This document shows, one piece after another, positions 27,501 to 42,500 of a stretch of 64,000 bases of DNA (positions are counted from its first letter, which is position 1; each line of letters starts with the position of its first letter). Source of the stretch: Atherinomorus stipes. Lineage: Eukaryota; Chordata; Actinopteri; Atheriniformes; Atherinidae. The DNA lies in the NCBI GenBank assembly GCA_023101725.1, contig JALJCO010001293.1:434001-498000 (forward strand), written 5' to 3'. Below the pieces are notes generated by a model. It searched no databases. It was not told where the DNA came from and was given only the letters and a program-made list of their open reading frames with translations. The position numbers and the translations under genes were made by a program.

Positions 27501-30500
27501 GTCTCTTCTCTGAGAGCTCTCCAGCCAGTAAAAGTCAGTCTGTTAACTCTGGTCTAATGTCACTTTCTCGGGGGCCAAAACCGGCCCGCCAGAGGGTCCA
27601 GTCTGGCCCGCAAGGTGAATTATTAAATGTCACATTTAAAACAATAAAACAAACTCTAGTTTCTAATTGTTCCGCCAGAGCTTGGAATCTTTTTAAACGT
27701 CTAAATATGAAGTATTTCAACAATACTTTACAGATCTGACCTCATAGTTTATATTATGAGTAAGTTATAATGAACATGTAGTGTCGTATTTGAATGATTT
27801 GATCATAATGTTAATAAAAGTAAAAATATAAAAACATATTAAAAATATTCCATATTTGGGAAGTTTTAACAGAAAATTTATTTTATAAAATCAGATTTAT
27901 ATGATTTTATATTCAAATGTATATAAATATTTTGTTATATAAAAATATATAATAAAATGTTGACTGAAATGAAAACATAAAATTAATAAATAAAATAAAA
28001 TATAATCAAATGAGGCAAAATATTGTTGGCATCAGTTATGTTTCTCAATAAATTTCATGTTAATTTTTTCTACAAGGAAAGTTAATCAAATATAAACAAT
28101 AAGACAATGTGCTGAAATAAAGGGAAACATTTGAAGTTATTGTTATTTTTAGGTTATTGTGTCATCATTTTCCCGGTCCGGCCCACCAGAGATCAAATCG
28201 TGCCGTTTGTGGCCCCTGAACTAAAATGAGTTTGACATCATGATCTAGTGGTTCTTTACTGAATCAGACACATGGCGCTTCAGAACGGTCAGTGTGTTTA
28301 CATCCAGTTGCTGACGGTGTGTGCAGTGTCGTAAGGCACAATTAAAATGTAATGTGATGCCGAAGAAGTTATGAAGTTTGGTTTCTCAGGCTCATGATGC
28401 TGCAGGACGAGGTCAGCTCCAGGATATACGTAATAAATGTCTGACGAAGAATGTTTTCAGGTTGGAAAGTTATGTGGTGTAGCTTTAATAGAGGAAAATA
28501 GGATATTATAACTCATCTGTTCAGATGGTATTTAATCTTTAATCATAACTGGGGCGTCCCCTTTTGACTAACATCCCCTTTTTGACTATTAGCTGATGTG
28601 TTTCCTGAAGAAGTATATTCTTGCACACCAACTGTGTCAGCATCAGTCAAGTTAATTTGTAAATATTTTTATGACTATCTGTATATTTTATATTCAAAGT
28701 ACCTTTTTATTTTTAGACAAATTGTAGTTTTTTGTATGTGATAATATCAGTTTTGTTAATCTGCAAACATTTTGATGACTGACTGTATATCTCATATTTA
28801 CAGTATTTTTTGTATTTTAGATAAATTGTAGTTTGTTATGTAATGTGTTTTTAAATGTGTGTACCTGCCCAGGGACAACGGATGGAAATTAGCAATAGCT
28901 AACTCTGGTACAAAACATCTCTTCTTTTTAAGACTAATGTTAATTGTACACTGTCCCTTTTAAATAAACTAATAAACTAAAAAAAGCCTCCACGGCATTT
29001 TAGCCGCGGAGGCTAATAGTTAGCTCCCTGCTAGCTCCCAGGAAGGCCTCAGCCTGTAGCAGAGTTGTACAACCGTGGATTTTAGCTGGTCTTTATCTTC
29101 GTTTGTTCCTAATCACTTCAGATTAGCTCGGTTAGCATTAGCTTGGCTGTCAATCATTCACCCCGCGGCGCGGAGCGGCCCGGTCTTTGCCCATTTTAGT
29201 GTTTTCCAGGATTGACAACACCCGCGACATCCCAAGATGGCGACAGTGGGAAATGACCAACTGGCTTCACTTTTCTCTCTTAAGACGTGACGGATACTAC
29301 GTCCACTTTTTTTCAGTCCTTGTTCAGAACACATCAGAGAAAAGTCGTATTCCCTCCTTGAAATTTACTGCGTGCAGAAACAATTTCCACACATGCCGGC
29401 AGGTATGAAACTTTATCGATATTCCTGAAGTTTTACACACGAGTTTTAAAAAAGATTAACATAAAATGTTTCAGAATATGTCATTGTTAAGGAATAATTC
29501 AATGAAATTATATTCCTGAAAGTGAACACGATGAACGATGTGAGGCAGAGATACTGATAAATGAGGCACTTTTCAATTAATCAAACAGAAATCTGCTTTG
29601 TTTTATTCCTGCCTCAACCATGAGGAGTCTAAACAAGTTTACAGTCCTCTGCTATAGGACTGCGCTTCCCAAACATCTTGCAGAGCTAGGTGGCTGCTAA
29701 AGCCTTACTTACGTCCCTAAATATAACACTAGTATGTAATAAAGAGCTGTGAAACATCTGGGGGTGTCTCGCATCATCTTCCACCAGTGGAATCAAGGTA
29801 TTCTGAATGTTTTGCTCACCTCAGCCAAAAGTTTTCCCAGGATGTACAGAGATTGCCCCCATTTGAGGGGCAGTTTGCCCATAGGGATCCTCTCGACCGA
29901 GTGAGGGTTCATATACTCCTCCTCCACCTGTTTGAATGTACAAATACATGTCAAGATGAAAAGCTTTCACAGAAATATGTTCCAATAAAATACATTTATA
30001 CTTGCAGAAATGAATCTTGGAATATAAACTGTCTTTTAAAGCACCTTTAAAATGGCCTCATTCATGTTTGGCATTGTGTGTTTTGGGTGATCTTATCAGT
30101 TTCAAGAGTTCACAGTTGGAGTTAAAATGCATCCCGAGCGATCTCTTATCTTTCTGTATGCAGATAACACAAAACCTGTTTCTTACTTAGTCGTCCTCAA
30201 AATTATTCATACCCTTCATTTAAAGAAGGACAAAATCAGCTGTGAATGAAATGAGTTGAAATTGACAAAAGTAATAATAAATAAAAAAATTCTATGAAAA
30301 AAATGACACTGATTTTTAGTTGTGGTTCAACAAAAAAATTAAAAACAAACACAAAAAATTTAAAAAGCAAAGAATTATGATGGGGCTCTGAAGGATCAGG
30401 TGTTTTCTGTAACGTTCAAAGAGACAGGGATAGTTTTGTATGTTTGTTTATTATTATTATATCATTTTCATCTACAGTTCAAAAACAGTAGCTCATTTCC

Positions 30501-33500
30501 CTAAATTATAATTTTGTAAATTTTTATTCATTATTAGTTCCTTGTTATTTGAATTACTATCATCATTTTAACCTCTTCTTAACTGGTGTGTATGAATACT
30601 TTTGAGGACGACTGTATTTCCAGATGAGTGCTGCATCATTTCCAGTCAGTTGGCAGCTGAATCTCATCTTCATGCTTTTATTCTGGAAACCAGATTAAAT
30701 TAAGCATCCTGCCAGAAACTCCACTGCCTAGTGGTCCTTCAATGTGACCCAAATGTGACCCAGTTGTCCCATAATCTTGAAGGAATGTGAATAAATGGAC
30801 CCTAGGCAGCTATGAATGTGGCCTGAATGCATCCCCAAAAGTGAGCAAGGTCACCGTGTTGTAGAGAAAAAAATGTTTAACCTTATCTGGAGGAACGCTG
30901 TAGAGCTCAGGCACCAGTCGAATCCCATCTTTCTGCTTGATCAGGATCCCCTCCAGGGCCTCTTGGTATTCCTGCACCTGGATTAAAGCCAACACTTCCC
31001 ATGTGAAAAATCACTGAGGAAAACAGGTGGATGCACAACCTTCCACAGACTAAAGAAAACCCACCTGAGGGTGTGAATTACCTGTTCGTGACTGTTGCTG
31101 AAAATGCCATCCAGGATGAGGTAGGTCCAGAAAAGAGGCCACTCACATTCGATGTTCTCAAAAAGCTTCAGCTCAGCAGACTCGTAATACAGTCTGTTTG
31201 GATCCTTTAAAGAGGAAGAAACAAAAATCATTCAACTTTGGCTTTTGTTGGCTTAAAAAGGGGAATCTTCTCTCAGAAAATAAGTTTCCAAAACAACCGG
31301 TCCAACTGGTTGAATGTGACGTCATCCTGAGTAGCTGCTGTTACAACTTGATAAACCCATTTCTGGTTTAAGCTAATAACAGACGTTTACTGGGGTTTTC
31401 AAGATTAGTTGTAGTTTAGTTTATTCACACACACATACAATATTTATACTGAATACTTTCACAGTGGTAGGCGTGTGAATGGGTCACCCAGGGCATTTCT
31501 TAATAGTCTACAAGATAGAGCTTGTACATTGAACTAATCACCGTAAAATTACACTGTCTGGAGTGCAGCTGCTTTATAGGCTGAGAGTTCCCACCAGGAA
31601 GTAAGAGCTAAAAGACAACCCTATAAAAAGTTTCACCCAACGAAAGTCGCTGGCGAGTTCCTACTAAAGACTAAAGAGACGCTTTTCATTGTTGTAAAGA
31701 CTATGAGGAGGTGCCCATGGTTTGAAAGCACCTGATTGCAAGCTTTACAAGGATAATAACGATACCAACTGGAAAACATCAGGATCATTGAAGGGGAAGT
31801 TCAGGATTTTTATCATACAATATAAAAAATATTCTATAACATTCACATAATAGGCATTGTGAGTAACATAGTGATATCATATTACATCATATATAAAACA
31901 ATATAAGAAATCAAATATAATGCAAACATAAAATATAAACAATAAATCAGAAATACATATTAATAAACCAGTAGGTGTCGATAGGTTGTCCAGAGGGGTA
32001 TTCCAGATAGGAGGTTCAACTTACTCTGAGTTTAAAAAGAAACTCTGGGTTAACTTACTCTCAACTGAGCAACTGAGTTTTTGGTTCCAGAAAAGCTGCT
32101 TTGAGTTTGTTCAATCAACTCTGAGCATCTTTAACAGAGTTTGGAACCATAACAGAAAGCCATAATCAATGGAGCCCCGATACCTGGATTCACCATGGCA
32201 ACAGTGACAAAAAGCTAGTTATTTCACCTGATTGGAGAAGAAAGTTTATTCAAGCATATAAGCAATACGAAAAAGTATTTAGTAAAATAAATAAATTGAA
32301 TTTAAAAACAGGGCGATTTTTTTTTTGCATTCACACGCAATACTTTTGCGTGCTCTCGCAACAACTTTTGCGTTCTCTCGCAATTGCTTACGCGCGTTTT
32401 CGCAATAGCTTTTGCGTTCTCTTTCACTAACTTCTGCGTTCTCTTTCAATAACTTTTACGATCTGTCACAATAACTTTTGTGTCTCTCGCAACAACTTTT
32501 GCGTTCTCTCGCAATTGCTTACGCGCGTTTTCGCAATAGCTTTTGCGTTCTCTTTCACTAACTTCTGCGTTCTCTTTCAATAACTTTTACGATCTGTCAC
32601 AATAACTTTTGTGTCTCTCGCAACAACTTTTGGGTTCTCTCGCAAGTACTTACGCGTGTTTTTACAATAACTTATGCGTTCTCTTTCAATAACTTTTGCA
32701 ATCTCTCGCAATAGCTTCTGCGTTCTGTTGCAATAAGTTTTGCGTGCTCTCACAGTAACTTCTGCGTGCTCTCACAATAGCCTCTGCATTCTCTTTTAAC
32801 AACTTTTGCGTGCTCTCCCAATAACTTTTGCGTGCTCTCGAAATAACTTTGTGTGCTCTCACAATAGTCTTTGCAGGATATTTACATCCTGAACGTGCCC
32901 GAATCTCGGGCGGAAATCCACCAGCTTGCGGCTATCATTATGGGGATTGCTCAGCCTCATCACACTGGTAAACCACTACGTCTCCTGATAAGGAAAACCC
33001 CGGGAAAATCACCTCATTATCTCATATAGCTTATGATGTCTCTCATAATGCTCGAGCTCTACTCATCTTCATCACCCACGGCCCACAAACACTGTTAAAA
33101 CGGCTGCAGAGAAAACGCTAAAAATGAAAAAGACTGCCGCTTCATGGGGATGACCGAGCCGCATACAGAACTCGTACGTTCTCATTTTGGACATGAACTA
33201 AGCCCTACAGGTAGAATAGCAAGGATTGGACGTGCAGAAGGAAAATTGTGCCTCTATTTTATTTCGATCTATGCTCGGCTACCATCTCCTCACTCTCCTT
33301 TACCATGACCAACTTTAGCCTACTTCTGGCCCGCGAGCCTGCTACCGCTGTGTTTGCAACGTGGCTCGGCCAACTTAAGGGGCTGTAGACATCTTGAATG
33401 TGGTAGCATGTTTCATAAACCATTCTGAAAGATGCACAGATGTGTATTTATTATTCTCAAAGCAGTAGCATCTGCCATTAACCATTGTGAAAGCGGTAAC

Positions 33501-36500
33501 ATCCATTCTGACAGCTGTGACAACACCAATGCAAGGGCTGAATGACAGCGCTGCATGACCTGCGTAGCTTATTGCGAGATAACGCAAAAGTATTACAAGT
33601 GAATGCAAAAGAAAATAAAAATGGCCATGTCACTTGGGGTGCTCCGAGGAATCTCTTTAGTACAGACAATCCATGTTTGACAGCTGCTGCAGGTTGAGAA
33701 GACGCGTAAAAACTAGCGAGCAGGCTTACTTTACAGAGTTACCATGGTAACGGATTCTGGGTTTCACTTACCTTGCTTTCTAGGAACAGAAAACCCAGTT
33801 TTCCCCAACTCGGGGTTAACATTACCCTCTTACTGGAGCAGCCGTCAGATATGCAGCTCACACAGTCAGCAAACACTCTGTGACCCAAACTACTTGCATT
33901 CATTCAGCTTCCTGTTTTTTGTCGCTGCTAAAAGCTTCAGAGGTTCCGAACAATAAAGAGGAAGAGTTTAAACCTTAAAACAAGAACATTTTCTCCACTG
34001 AGCAGAAAAACATTAACCGTCCCTCTAAAACTGCTTTTGATGATGAAAAGCTTACATGGATACACACATCCACTTCTCATCTGTGATAAATGTGTGATAT
34101 ATGGGACAGTCAGAGTCTTTGCAGGCCATCTACCTCTTTAGGTGTTCTGTGTCCATCTCTGAGAAACCTGCAGCAGCCGTATCGACCCTGAACGGAGAGC
34201 AGAAGTCAGCAAAGACACTATGATCCAAACATTCAACAAGTTTTATAACGCGGTTGCACCATAATCGGCTTTTTATTCACCTCCGGTACACAACACGTAC
34301 TCAGTACTTGTCTTTTTTAAACAAGTATGATCTCTTTCTCAGGAACATTACACTTCACAACTTCATATTTACTCCATACACTTGTTAAAAGATACGATCT
34401 TTAATCTTAACAGGCATTCAGAGCAGAAAATAATAAAAGCAATGAATCAACCCAGCAAATGCCTAGCTCCATTATGATGACTGCAGATTGGTTGGAGGAA
34501 CATGACTGGAAGAAATCAAAAATGCGTTAATAATGCTTAAAAACTGTTACAATCATTTTATTTCTTGTAATAAATTGTAGCTTATTTCAGTGTGCTTTGT
34601 TTGTGGAAAGAAAATTCTAAGTCAAACCAAAGGAAAAAGTAGAGAAAAGGCATGAAATATCAAATTATGTGAAGATTTCCAGGTTCAAATGCTGCATTTT
34701 AACACTGCATCTTTGTTAATATCCTTCGCAGTTCACAGAGAACTTAGAAATCTGGATACTGAAGGATGTGAGATATTTTTACATGATCAAAATTTAACAG
34801 AGCATTCATTTACAAAAGCTTAAAATAACTATTTGCAACCGTCTGCTTTTGCTTTTAAACCTTCCTCCTTACCTGCAGTTTAGAGATGATCTCCTCCTTC
34901 GTCATGTTGACGATGCTCATGTCCTCCACGGCGAAGGCGGGGTACGTGAGGATGGCCAGGACTCCGGCGTCCACCTCTTTAGACATGGAGGCTCTGGGCA
35001 ACATGGACGTCAGGATGGACTGATGAGGGGGAACGGAAGCAAAGAGGGGATGAATTGGACTGCAAATACGCCAAAACCTGCTCTTTTACTGCAGTAGGTG
35101 ATCATGAACAGTGTGTGTGCACCTGGCAGTGCTGTATGTCATCAGCCAGCGCGTGGACCACAGATCCAGGTCCGCCTTTCGCTCCGAACAGGTTGAGCTC
35201 GTCCAGCGCCTCCAGAGCTGCCTGGAGGACGAAAAGCATCACAGTTTTATGAATATACATCCAGGAACTGACTCATGTGGGCTTAAAACTGAAGTGAAAG
35301 GTGCAGCACTGTGCACGTTGAAGCAAATTCATTCATTGCTGTTGTTATGAATACTAATAAATGCATGTCAATAGCAGAGCAGGGCACATCCTGCAGAGGT
35401 GTTCCAGAGTCTGAAATTAAACCCCGGGTGGGTGAGTACTGCGAGTACTGTGTTATTTCTGAGTGAGAAGCTGTTCTCAGAAGACCACAGAGAACCTGAT
35501 ACCTCCTGCTCGCTGGCGGCCAAGGACAGCCAGAGTCCGAGTTAGAACCCAGCTACTGTCTGCAGGGACGACTTCCAGCCCAATTAAAGCTGTCATTAAA
35601 ATACATTACAGGCTGTGGATTTAAATGGACTTGCATCAGTTTAAAAACATTAAAAAAAATATTAAAAAAAAGAAAACTTATCTTCTAGACTGGAAAATAG
35701 AAATTTTATAAATTAAAATATCTAAAAAAAAAAAAAAGTAATAAATAAGATCCAGCAAAATGAAATAAAAATAAATGACAATAAATTAAATAAATGAAAA
35801 AAATATTATTAAGCAAAACAAAATAGAATAAAACAAATAAAAATAAAATACAGTAAAATAAAATAAAATAATATTAGATAAAATTAAATTAAATTAAATT
35901 AAAACTTCCAGCACCAAAACAAAGCCGTCCTATCTGATCCAGACTCAGTTCAGGGAGTCTGGGTCATCTAAATGTCAGCGTAAAGGCCGCAGCAGTGACT
36001 GGGCAGCGTGCACCATACCAGAGATATTTACTGGAGCACCTGTTCTGCCTCAGCGCTGAGAGGCTCGGCTGTTTCTCAGGCTGCTTCACTGTCCTCAGTC
36101 TGTGATCACACTTCGTATGACTTTATTCACTGTGTGCTGGTGTATTAACCTTGGCCGTGCCTATGGAGCTGGCGTTAATCTCAGTGATGCCCTGGTTGGT
36201 TTTGTCTCCTCTCTCCCACATCCCATAATCCTGCAGGGGAAAAAAAGAGACAAGAGTGAAGCTAACATAAGTTCTGCAGGTCATTTCTACCTTTAGAGGT
36301 GTGTGAATGAGAACTTACAGCAACTTTATAAGCTGCCTCAATGTAGAACATGAGGTTCTGAACTACGTCCACTTCATCCTGGGTGTAGATGATATGAAGA
36401 CCTGCCACCACACACACACACACACACACACACACAGATGAGCATAAACAATCATTCATAAAAAGCCACAATCTCAATGACAAACACTTAAACCAGATGA

Positions 36501-39500
36501 ACTGTTTGGTTAAACTGATCGATGTGAAACTCTCATACCAGACGCCGTCATCTGAGCGAGGAAGAGCAGGAAGAGTGAGGTGGCGTCAACCTGCAGGTGA
36601 CCCCACTGGTCGTCCCTGACGACGGGGGCACAGGTCCTGGTGTTGTACTTGGCGTGGAGCGAGTCTGAGGTACTTCGGCTGTATTTAAACTTCTCCACCT
36701 TGTCTAGCTGTGGAGGCGGAGGTGGGCGAAGATGGTGAAGAAAACACACTAATCATGTGTAAAGCCTTAAATTAACATCTGGCACACTTGGAAGGAAACA
36801 CAGGTGATCTATAATCACCCACATGCACTTCTTTAGGGGGGGGGGCAGAATTAGATTTTTGTATTATATGTATTTATTATAGGTGTAACAATACATCTAT
36901 ATAGACTGATGTATTGATTGGGAATTGGTCCAAAATCAGTCAAAAATCTATCTCAAACCCACTTTTACTTTGAAAATGGCTTTATTTTGAAGGTCCTCTG
37001 ACACAATATTTTCACAACAAAATACATGTTTATTAGAGATGAACAATACTGGAATTTTGGCTGATATCCAATATTTAAAACTCATGTGGCTGATAACCGA
37101 TATCAATACCGATATTAAAGATGAAAAAAATAATCAGTCATTGCAAACAGCAGTTTTGTTATCCGTTTCCAACAATTTGAAAAATAGGTGTGGGAAAAAA
37201 TACTGATTCACTGAAATATTACAATATTTTCATATGCCAATATCAAATTGATATTTAAAAATGCAGTATTGATCTATTTTACTTACAATATCTCGCAAGA
37301 TTAAATCATTCTGGTACAAAATCTCACATTATTTTGTAAATTCTCGCGAGAAAAATAGGTGTGGGAAAAAATATTGATACACTTAAACATCGCAATATTT
37401 TTATATGCCAATATCAAATTGATATTTAAAACACTGCATCGATCTATTTTACTGACAAAATCTCACCAGATTTCATCGTTCTGATCTCACAATATTTCAT
37501 TAATTCTCGCAAGATTTTGTAACAGAACGATGAAATATCGCAAAATTTTGTCAGTAAAAGAGATTAATACCACGTTTTTAAATGTCAATATGATATCAGC
37601 ATATGAAAATATTGCAATATTTCAGTACCAATATTTTTTTCCCACCCCTTCGTCTTTAGAAGTTTTAAAGTCTTGAAAAAAGAAGTTTTTGAAGAAGGAA
37701 GTTTTTTTTATTTTTTTTTAGACTTTAGAAACAGCGGGCTGATTGGTTAAATATCTGTTAAATATCGGCGGGGTGGCCAATGTCTGATACTCAGTTTTAA
37801 GGCTGATATAAGCAGATACCAAAAGGGGGCCGATTATATCATGCCTCCCTAATGTTTATAGTTGTGCAGTAAATATATGACGTAGGAGGATTGTACTCCA
37901 TGTACTTTCAAGTAAGTAGGAGCTTACAGGCATGAAAAAACAAACAAACAAACAAACAAAAAACAATTCTATTTATTATTTGTAATATTGTTTCAAATTA
38001 TTTTATATCAGCTGGTGGATCCTAAATCAAATGGAAATTGTATTGTGACCGAATGTGTCGACTTGCTATCCACGAGGGCTGCCACGATTGGTCGATTATT
38101 ACATTAGTTGGTGAGTTTAACAGTCTACATAATCGTGACTAATCGACCAATCGCGGCAGCCCTAGCTGCATCAGCTGTGACCACAGCGCGCTCTGTTGTG
38201 GAGCGGCCCCTCAAAGACCGGTGGAGACATTTGGAGGCATCGGGGGAGACTGTTGCACCAGTCCAACACCTGCGTAGAATAATCGTGTCCTCCGCCTCCA
38301 CACCACCCCAGAGGATATTCTTCACGGTCGACTTCATTGTAAACAAAGCGAGGAGCGCACTTTCAACTCAAACAAGTTTTCCTGGCACACAACTTCTAAA
38401 GAGTGAGATGGAAACAGCTGCAGTAAAACTGGGCCGTCTCTCTTGCTTTGACAGGATTTATCCGTTTATTTATTGATCTATTTATTTTGCTCAGATCTTA
38501 TTTTACTTTGGGACATTATAAACTTGGAGACTGTGCGTCTCAGCAGCGCAGCATGATTGGGCTTTTTGCTGCGCACTTTCCAACCTCCTTTTACTTTTAC
38601 ATGGATATGACTTATTTTGCTATGAGCCTGATTTTTGTTGCTGTGTAATTACTTTATTTATCCAGGGAAGGTTATTCTGTAGGAATTCTACTGTAAAGGG
38701 TAATATACTGAAAGAAAAAGTGTTGACGAAGACTGTCCTATTATTAGTTTAATATGTTTTAGCTCTTTTCTCTAGAGCGGGAAAAGACACACATAAGGTT
38801 ATGGACCAATGAGGGAAAAAGATCGCACACGATGCTGAAGTTTTCAACTTTGCAGAAATTTCACTTTGTATTGATGTATTATGCACTATTTCAGAGAAAA
38901 ACAAACAAAAAGTTTGATATAAATAACAATCTGGCTGCAGGAACAAGACAATCTTACCTGCCTCATGATGCACTGGAGGACACCTCTCATTAGCTTGACT
39001 ACGCTCTGCAAAGCGACATGGTTTAACATTTTAACATCATGCTTCTTCCAGAAAAAAAGGCTCTAAACTAATGTGTTCAGAAAGGGAAAAGAGAGAAAAA
39101 GAGGGAAAAAGAGGGGGGAGGAAGAAAAACAAGAAAAAAAAAAAAAAAAAAAAAGAAAAAGGGAAAAAAAAACGAAAAGGAACAAAAAAAAAAAAAAAGA
39201 TAAAAAAAGGGGGGCACCAGGAAGGACGGCCCGCTTAAATGAAGCGCTTATGTTCCTCACAGACGTACCTGCTCCAGCTCGTAGGCCTTGGCCTTGTCCT
39301 CGTCCCTGTCGGCGTTCTTCCTGTAGGCCAGGCTGAGGGCCCACACGGACACGATGCTGTAAACGTTGTCTCTGACCCAGGCGTCTGGCATGTCTGAGCT
39401 GCCTGGAAGAAGACCAGTCACTGGATCCTGGAAAACACAGTTCAGACCGAACCTTAGGTGTGCAGACATAATAGTTTATCCTTGAAATAAGGCAGTTCTG

Positions 39501-39563
39501 TATAACTGATTTATTCAAAGATCAATGTAAGGACTGGACACACGTATAGAGGAGGAGGAAGCA

Positions 39564-39595
<32 letters not shown>

Positions 39596-42500
39596 CCTTC
39601 AGAAAGTCTGGAGAACTGTTTCTAGGACTTTAGCCACAACCAACAAGTAAGTCTGTCTCATTAGACCAAAATATACAGTCGTCCTCAAAATTATTCTTAC
39701 CCTCCGGTTAAAGAAAAGGCTAAAAAGTTCATTCACAATAGTAATAACAAGCAAATAACAAGAAACTAAAGAAGCTAATAATAAATAAAAATTTACAAAA
39801 TTATTATTCAGTGAAATAAAAATTGCTTTTGAATTCTGGTTGGAAATAATCATTAAAAAAAAAAAAAAAGCATTCCCAGACACATTAGAGCACCTTTACC
39901 ATACAAAAAACACCTGATTGCTGTGATTGCCTCAAAGTGTTGCTCAACAAAATTTTAGCTTCGACGCCCCATCATGCTTGTTTAATGTTTTATTTTTCAT
40001 GTGTTTGTTTTTAATATTCAAGTTGAACCACAATGCAAGATCAATGTCATGATTCCAATAAAATCTTTATTATCATTTTTGTCAATTTCATCTTATTTTA
40101 GCTGATTTTTTTCCCTTCTTTAACTGGAGGGTATGAATAATTTTGAGGACAACTGTATATGTACAAAAAGAAGCAGTGTTTCTCTAACCATTAGCGCCCT
40201 CCCTTCGAAACCCACCCCCACACCCGAGTCAAGTTAATTTATTTTGACCTGGTTTTCTATTCAGTGCCAAGTCACGCCGGAAGCCAATAACAGGTTTTAG
40301 TTCTTCTAGAACAGGTTTTTACTGAGCTCTTATATCAAAAAACTAAACAATCTGATGTTATTTAGGGTCCGTGTACATTCAGGCAATTTGTTTTTTCCTT
40401 TAAAACCAAAATTTTTCCGTTTTTCAATTACAATTCAAAAACGGGGAAAACGGAAAACAAAGCAGATTTTTTTTTCCTGTCCCCAACATTCAGAAACGAA
40501 AAACAAGAAGAACTTAATGAAAAAAAACGGCCTATTTTTTGGATTTTTGACGATTCCTTTTAGCATTTTCTTCTTCTGAAGACACGTTAAAGCCAGTTAG
40601 TAATCCTGTTCAGAAACACTTTTGTCATACTGGGTGAAATGGTCCTTCCATCCTGACAGTATCAATATATCATGTATTCATAAAAAGGAAGGAAAAAAGT
40701 CGGACCTCTGTGAAAGCTGCAGGTCTGTAGAACCTCACCAATCCCTGCCATTCGCACCGAAAGCCAGGAATTGGTAATTCGCAACTTATAGACAGAACGA
40801 ATCAATGCCTTTATGTCTCGTCTCTGTCCCTCCACTCTCTCCGCCGTCCCCCCCTGTGCGCCGCTCATTGTAAACAAATATAGCTAACAAACTGCTAACT
40901 GCTGCTGCGCCAAAAAAAAAAACGACAACAGATAAGGATTAAGTCTCGGAGACGTTGATGTTTGCAGTGTGGACTTTTTATTCCGCAGAAGGAGTTGGAG
41001 GTGAGTAGATTAAAGCTTTTAGAAATGTGGTTTGTCAGCTGTTTACTAGCAAGCTAACGAGCTATCCACTCGGCTGCTATCGTTAACCTGCTTGGAAAAC
41101 ATCGGCGCACACACCCTGGGCTCTGAAGGCGTGGTTTCGGGTGGTGCGTTTTTTTTAAACTGTTGCTTTCTTAAACCGTTTTTCCAACATTGCCAACCCT
41201 AGCTTTAACGGAAAGCCCAGAAGTGCGGGTAAACATTTAAAAATAAAAGCCAATATAAACGCGCAAGTTAATTGTAAAGACGTGAGCTTTATACAATATA
41301 ATGTGTTTTATTATAACGTATAACATGATGAGGTCCCCTATTTTATTCAGAAAACAGCTGTCCTCCGTAAATATTTTTTTCTGGCTTACATTAACGTATG
41401 TGTTTATATTGGCTTTTATTTTAAAATGTTGTCCCACACTTCCAGGCCTTCAGTTAACTTCATCTTTCAACTCAGAAGAAGAAAATGCTAAAAGAAATTG
41501 TCAAAAATCCAAAAAGTGGGTCGTTTTTTCATTAAGTTCTTCTCTGTTTTTTGTTTCTGAATGCAGGTAATTTAGTTTTTTTGTTTTAACGGAAAAAAAC
41601 GAATTGCCTGAACGTACACGGACCTATATGACGGCATGTCATAGCTCCTCTCTCTGCGTCTCAGTTTCACCCTGATGCGACCAGAATCACACAGAATCAG
41701 TTCCACCTCTATGTTTTTAACACCAACATATTTTATCTTGGGGGTCATGGCTACTGCTTTACAAGACCAGAAGCTCTCAGAATTTACCGTTATGATTTTT
41801 GTCAGCACGATCTAAGTCAGGGTTACTAAAGTTGGTCCTATGAGAATCACGATCCTGCAGGTTTTCAATGTTTCCCTGCTCCAACACACCTGACTCAACT
41901 GACATGGATCAGCCTTTGAAGCTCTGCACAATAAATTGTTAATTTTAGGCGTATTTGGAGCCGGGACACATTGAAAACCTGCAGGATTGCAGCTTTCGTA
42001 GTCCGACTTGAGTAATCCGGCCTCAGCAGTGGTCTGTGACATAAAGACCTTCACTACCAACTGAAGAAAACAAGCTAGTTTTTTGTAGAAACATGTTCAA
42101 CCCTAAAAATAGTCTCATTGTATATAAATTTACGAGTGCATTTCTCCTCATCCACCAGCAGTAAAGCAGCTTAGACTGCAAGCTCCTGTCATTTTGATGC
42201 TACTTGTCCCCAAATCTACACGGTCCACGAACCTCATCTCAGCCGGACGCAGTGAGGATGTGGAACTATGCAGTTTTATCAGGACGACCAGCAGTTTCTT
42301 TCCTCACAGCAGAACGTGTGCTAATAAAACTGCTGTCTGAAGGGCAGCTGAACGTTCAGCTTTTCTCGTGGTTAACGCTTTTAATTATAGCGCGCTGAGT
42401 AGCCAGTTCTTTCATCATCACAGCATCTTTCATAGCGGTTTGTGGGCAAGTTGCACAAGTAAACTGCAAGGAAGTTTATCAGTAACAGTGTGTGGTAAGA

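Noticed and set aside
32340..32880. CRISPR array
   Set aside because: Units are directly adjacent without unique spacers, and the DNA is vertebrate; it is a minisatellite.
39073..39336. Lysine-rich open frame on the plus strand opposite exon 2
   Set aside because: It is the polypurine tract plus the antisense of phka1 exon 2.
40820..41120. GC-richer stretch considered as an alternative first exon of phka1
   Set aside because: It lies inside a transposable element, and no splice-compatible coding start with family similarity was found.
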